Source of the DNA: Tritrichomonas foetus
Taxonomy: Eukaryota > Parabasalia > Tritrichomonadida > Tritrichomonadidae
DNA: 16,781 nucleotides
Direction: 5' to 3'
Assembly (NCBI GenBank): GCA_001839685.1
Contig: MLAK01001406.1
Location: 1 to 16,781 of the forward strand
Shown here: positions 16,395-16,781 of the stretch, piece after piece
How positions within the stretch are numbered: the first letter of the stretch is position 1
How the letters are laid out: every line of letters starts with the position of its first letter
The notes under the pieces: generated by a model
What the model saw: only the letters and a program-made list of their open reading frames with translations
Database searches by the model: none
Told to the model about the DNA's origin: nothing
Made by a program: the position numbers and the translations under genes

Positions 16395-16473
16395 TAAGTC
16401 AGTATATAAAAGTTGGTGATGAAGGGGTCTCGTGCCTCGACCCCTTCATCACCAACTTTTATATACTGACTTA
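16395..16473. repeat. Perfect 35-bp-arm palindromic element
   Basis: The arm 16395-16429 and its exact reverse complement 16439-16473 enclose a 9-base loop, TCGTGCCTC. An outer pair, ACATAC (16380-16385) and GTATGT (16475-16480), adds to the symmetry with a 9-base against 1-base spacer. Perfect identity over 35 bases points to recent origin or to selection on the structure. Transcription from either strand would give a 35-bp double-stranded hairpin. No reading frame or clear target duplication is present, so whether this is a mobile element, an inverted duplication or a hairpin RNA gene is open. Confidence 0.8.
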
Positions 16474-16535
16474 TGTATGTATCTCGTGGTTTTTCCTCAA
16501 AATTTATATAGTTTGAAATTTCTAAGACTTTTCTC

Positions 16536-16551
16536 AATCAAGATCTTGATT
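16536..16551. repeat. 16-bp perfect palindrome
   Basis: AATCAAGATCTTGATT equals its own reverse complement. A second 16-bp palindrome follows 22 bases later. Could be a dimer-binding site or chance. Confidence 0.5.
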
Positions 16552-16573
16552 AGGGCTGAACTTTTATGATCCT

Positions 16574-16589
16574 ATTCAAATATTTGAAT
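16574..16589. repeat. 16-bp perfect palindrome
   Basis: ATTCAAATATTTGAAT equals its own reverse complement. Its right half is part of the first unit of the tandem repeat that follows. Confidence 0.5.
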
Positions 16590-16650
16590 GTATTTCCTAA
16601 TTTTATTTGAATGTATTTATAGAATTTATTTGAGTATATTATTGAATTGT
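16581..16650. repeat. Imperfect 23-bp tandem repeats, about 3 copies
   Basis: ATTTGAATGTATTT occurs at 16582-16595 and 16605-16618, 23 bases apart. A degenerate third copy (ATTTGAGTATATT) follows near 16628. A short minisatellite in AT-rich DNA. Confidence 0.55.
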
Positions 16651-16781
16651 GAAAACTCACGAAAAATGAAAAAAATTCACCTATATAAAAGATATTTTAC
16701 ATAGTATGTTGCTTATTCTTTCTTACAATAAATAAATAATAGCTATTCATGCATATTAAACAATTAAACATTTCAAAAATA

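Larger units (their letters stand above)
15749..16781. other. Gene-free tail with hairpin elements and repeats
   Basis: No credible coding region. This 1-kb AT-rich tail contains a TA-flanked 101-bp hairpin element (15812-15912), a perfect palindromic element (16395-16473), two 16-bp palindromes (16536-16551 and 16574-16589) and imperfect 23-bp tandem repeats (16581-16650). A minus-strand frame at 16352-16537 simply runs through the palindrome. Confidence 0.6.

Noticed and set aside
16352..16537. 61-codon minus-strand frame
   Set aside because: It runs straight through the perfect palindrome, and its product reflects the repeat.

Overview
The window looks like nuclear DNA of an AT-rich parabasalid protist, a trichomonad such as Tritrichomonas or Trichomonas. 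Six intronless protein genes are separated by AT-rich spacers. Four of them have a TCAYW initiator (Inr) element 6 to 32 bases before the ATG, the hallmark core promoter of trichomonads. Protein types also fit: small R2R3 Myb proteins, a CAMK-type kinase with a Ser/Asn-rich insert, and a bacterial-type nucleotide-sugar enzyme. There is no operon logic, no Shine-Dalgarno pattern, and I saw no tRNA or rRNA. The species is an inference.

Layout. 413-1558 (+): R2R3 Myb regulator with an unusually GC-rich DNA-binding domain. 1559-2775: spacer with a possible decayed minus-strand gene. 2776-5901 (-): 1041-residue protein of unknown function with a helical, armadillo-like C-terminal half. 5902-8325: 2.4 kb divergent spacer with tandem promoter motifs, a poly-A tract and plus-strand coding-like fragments. 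8326-9735 (+): Ser/Thr kinase with about 135 extra residues inside its activation segment. 9736-10487: convergent spacer with a 176-bp inverted-repeat element. 10488-11081 (-): a very short INCENP-like protein (chromosomal passenger complex). 11082-12164: divergent spacer with a CTTT microsatellite. 12165-12857 (+): second, AT-rich R2R3 Myb protein. 12858-14551: long spacer. 14552-15748 (+): DegT-fold enzyme with His in place of the PLP lysine. 15749-16781: tail with a 101-bp TA-flanked hairpin element, a perfect 35-bp-arm palindrome and short tandem repeats.

The genes do not form one pathway. Two are transcription factors, one is a signalling kinase, one is a probable Aurora kinase activator, one is a sugar-modifying enzyme probably of bacterial origin, and one is unknown. 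The best leads are the minimal INCENP with Asp in its phospho-activation motif, the kinase activation-loop insert, the His-type DegT enzyme, and three hairpin-forming elements lying in spacers, two of them within about 60 bases of a stop codon.
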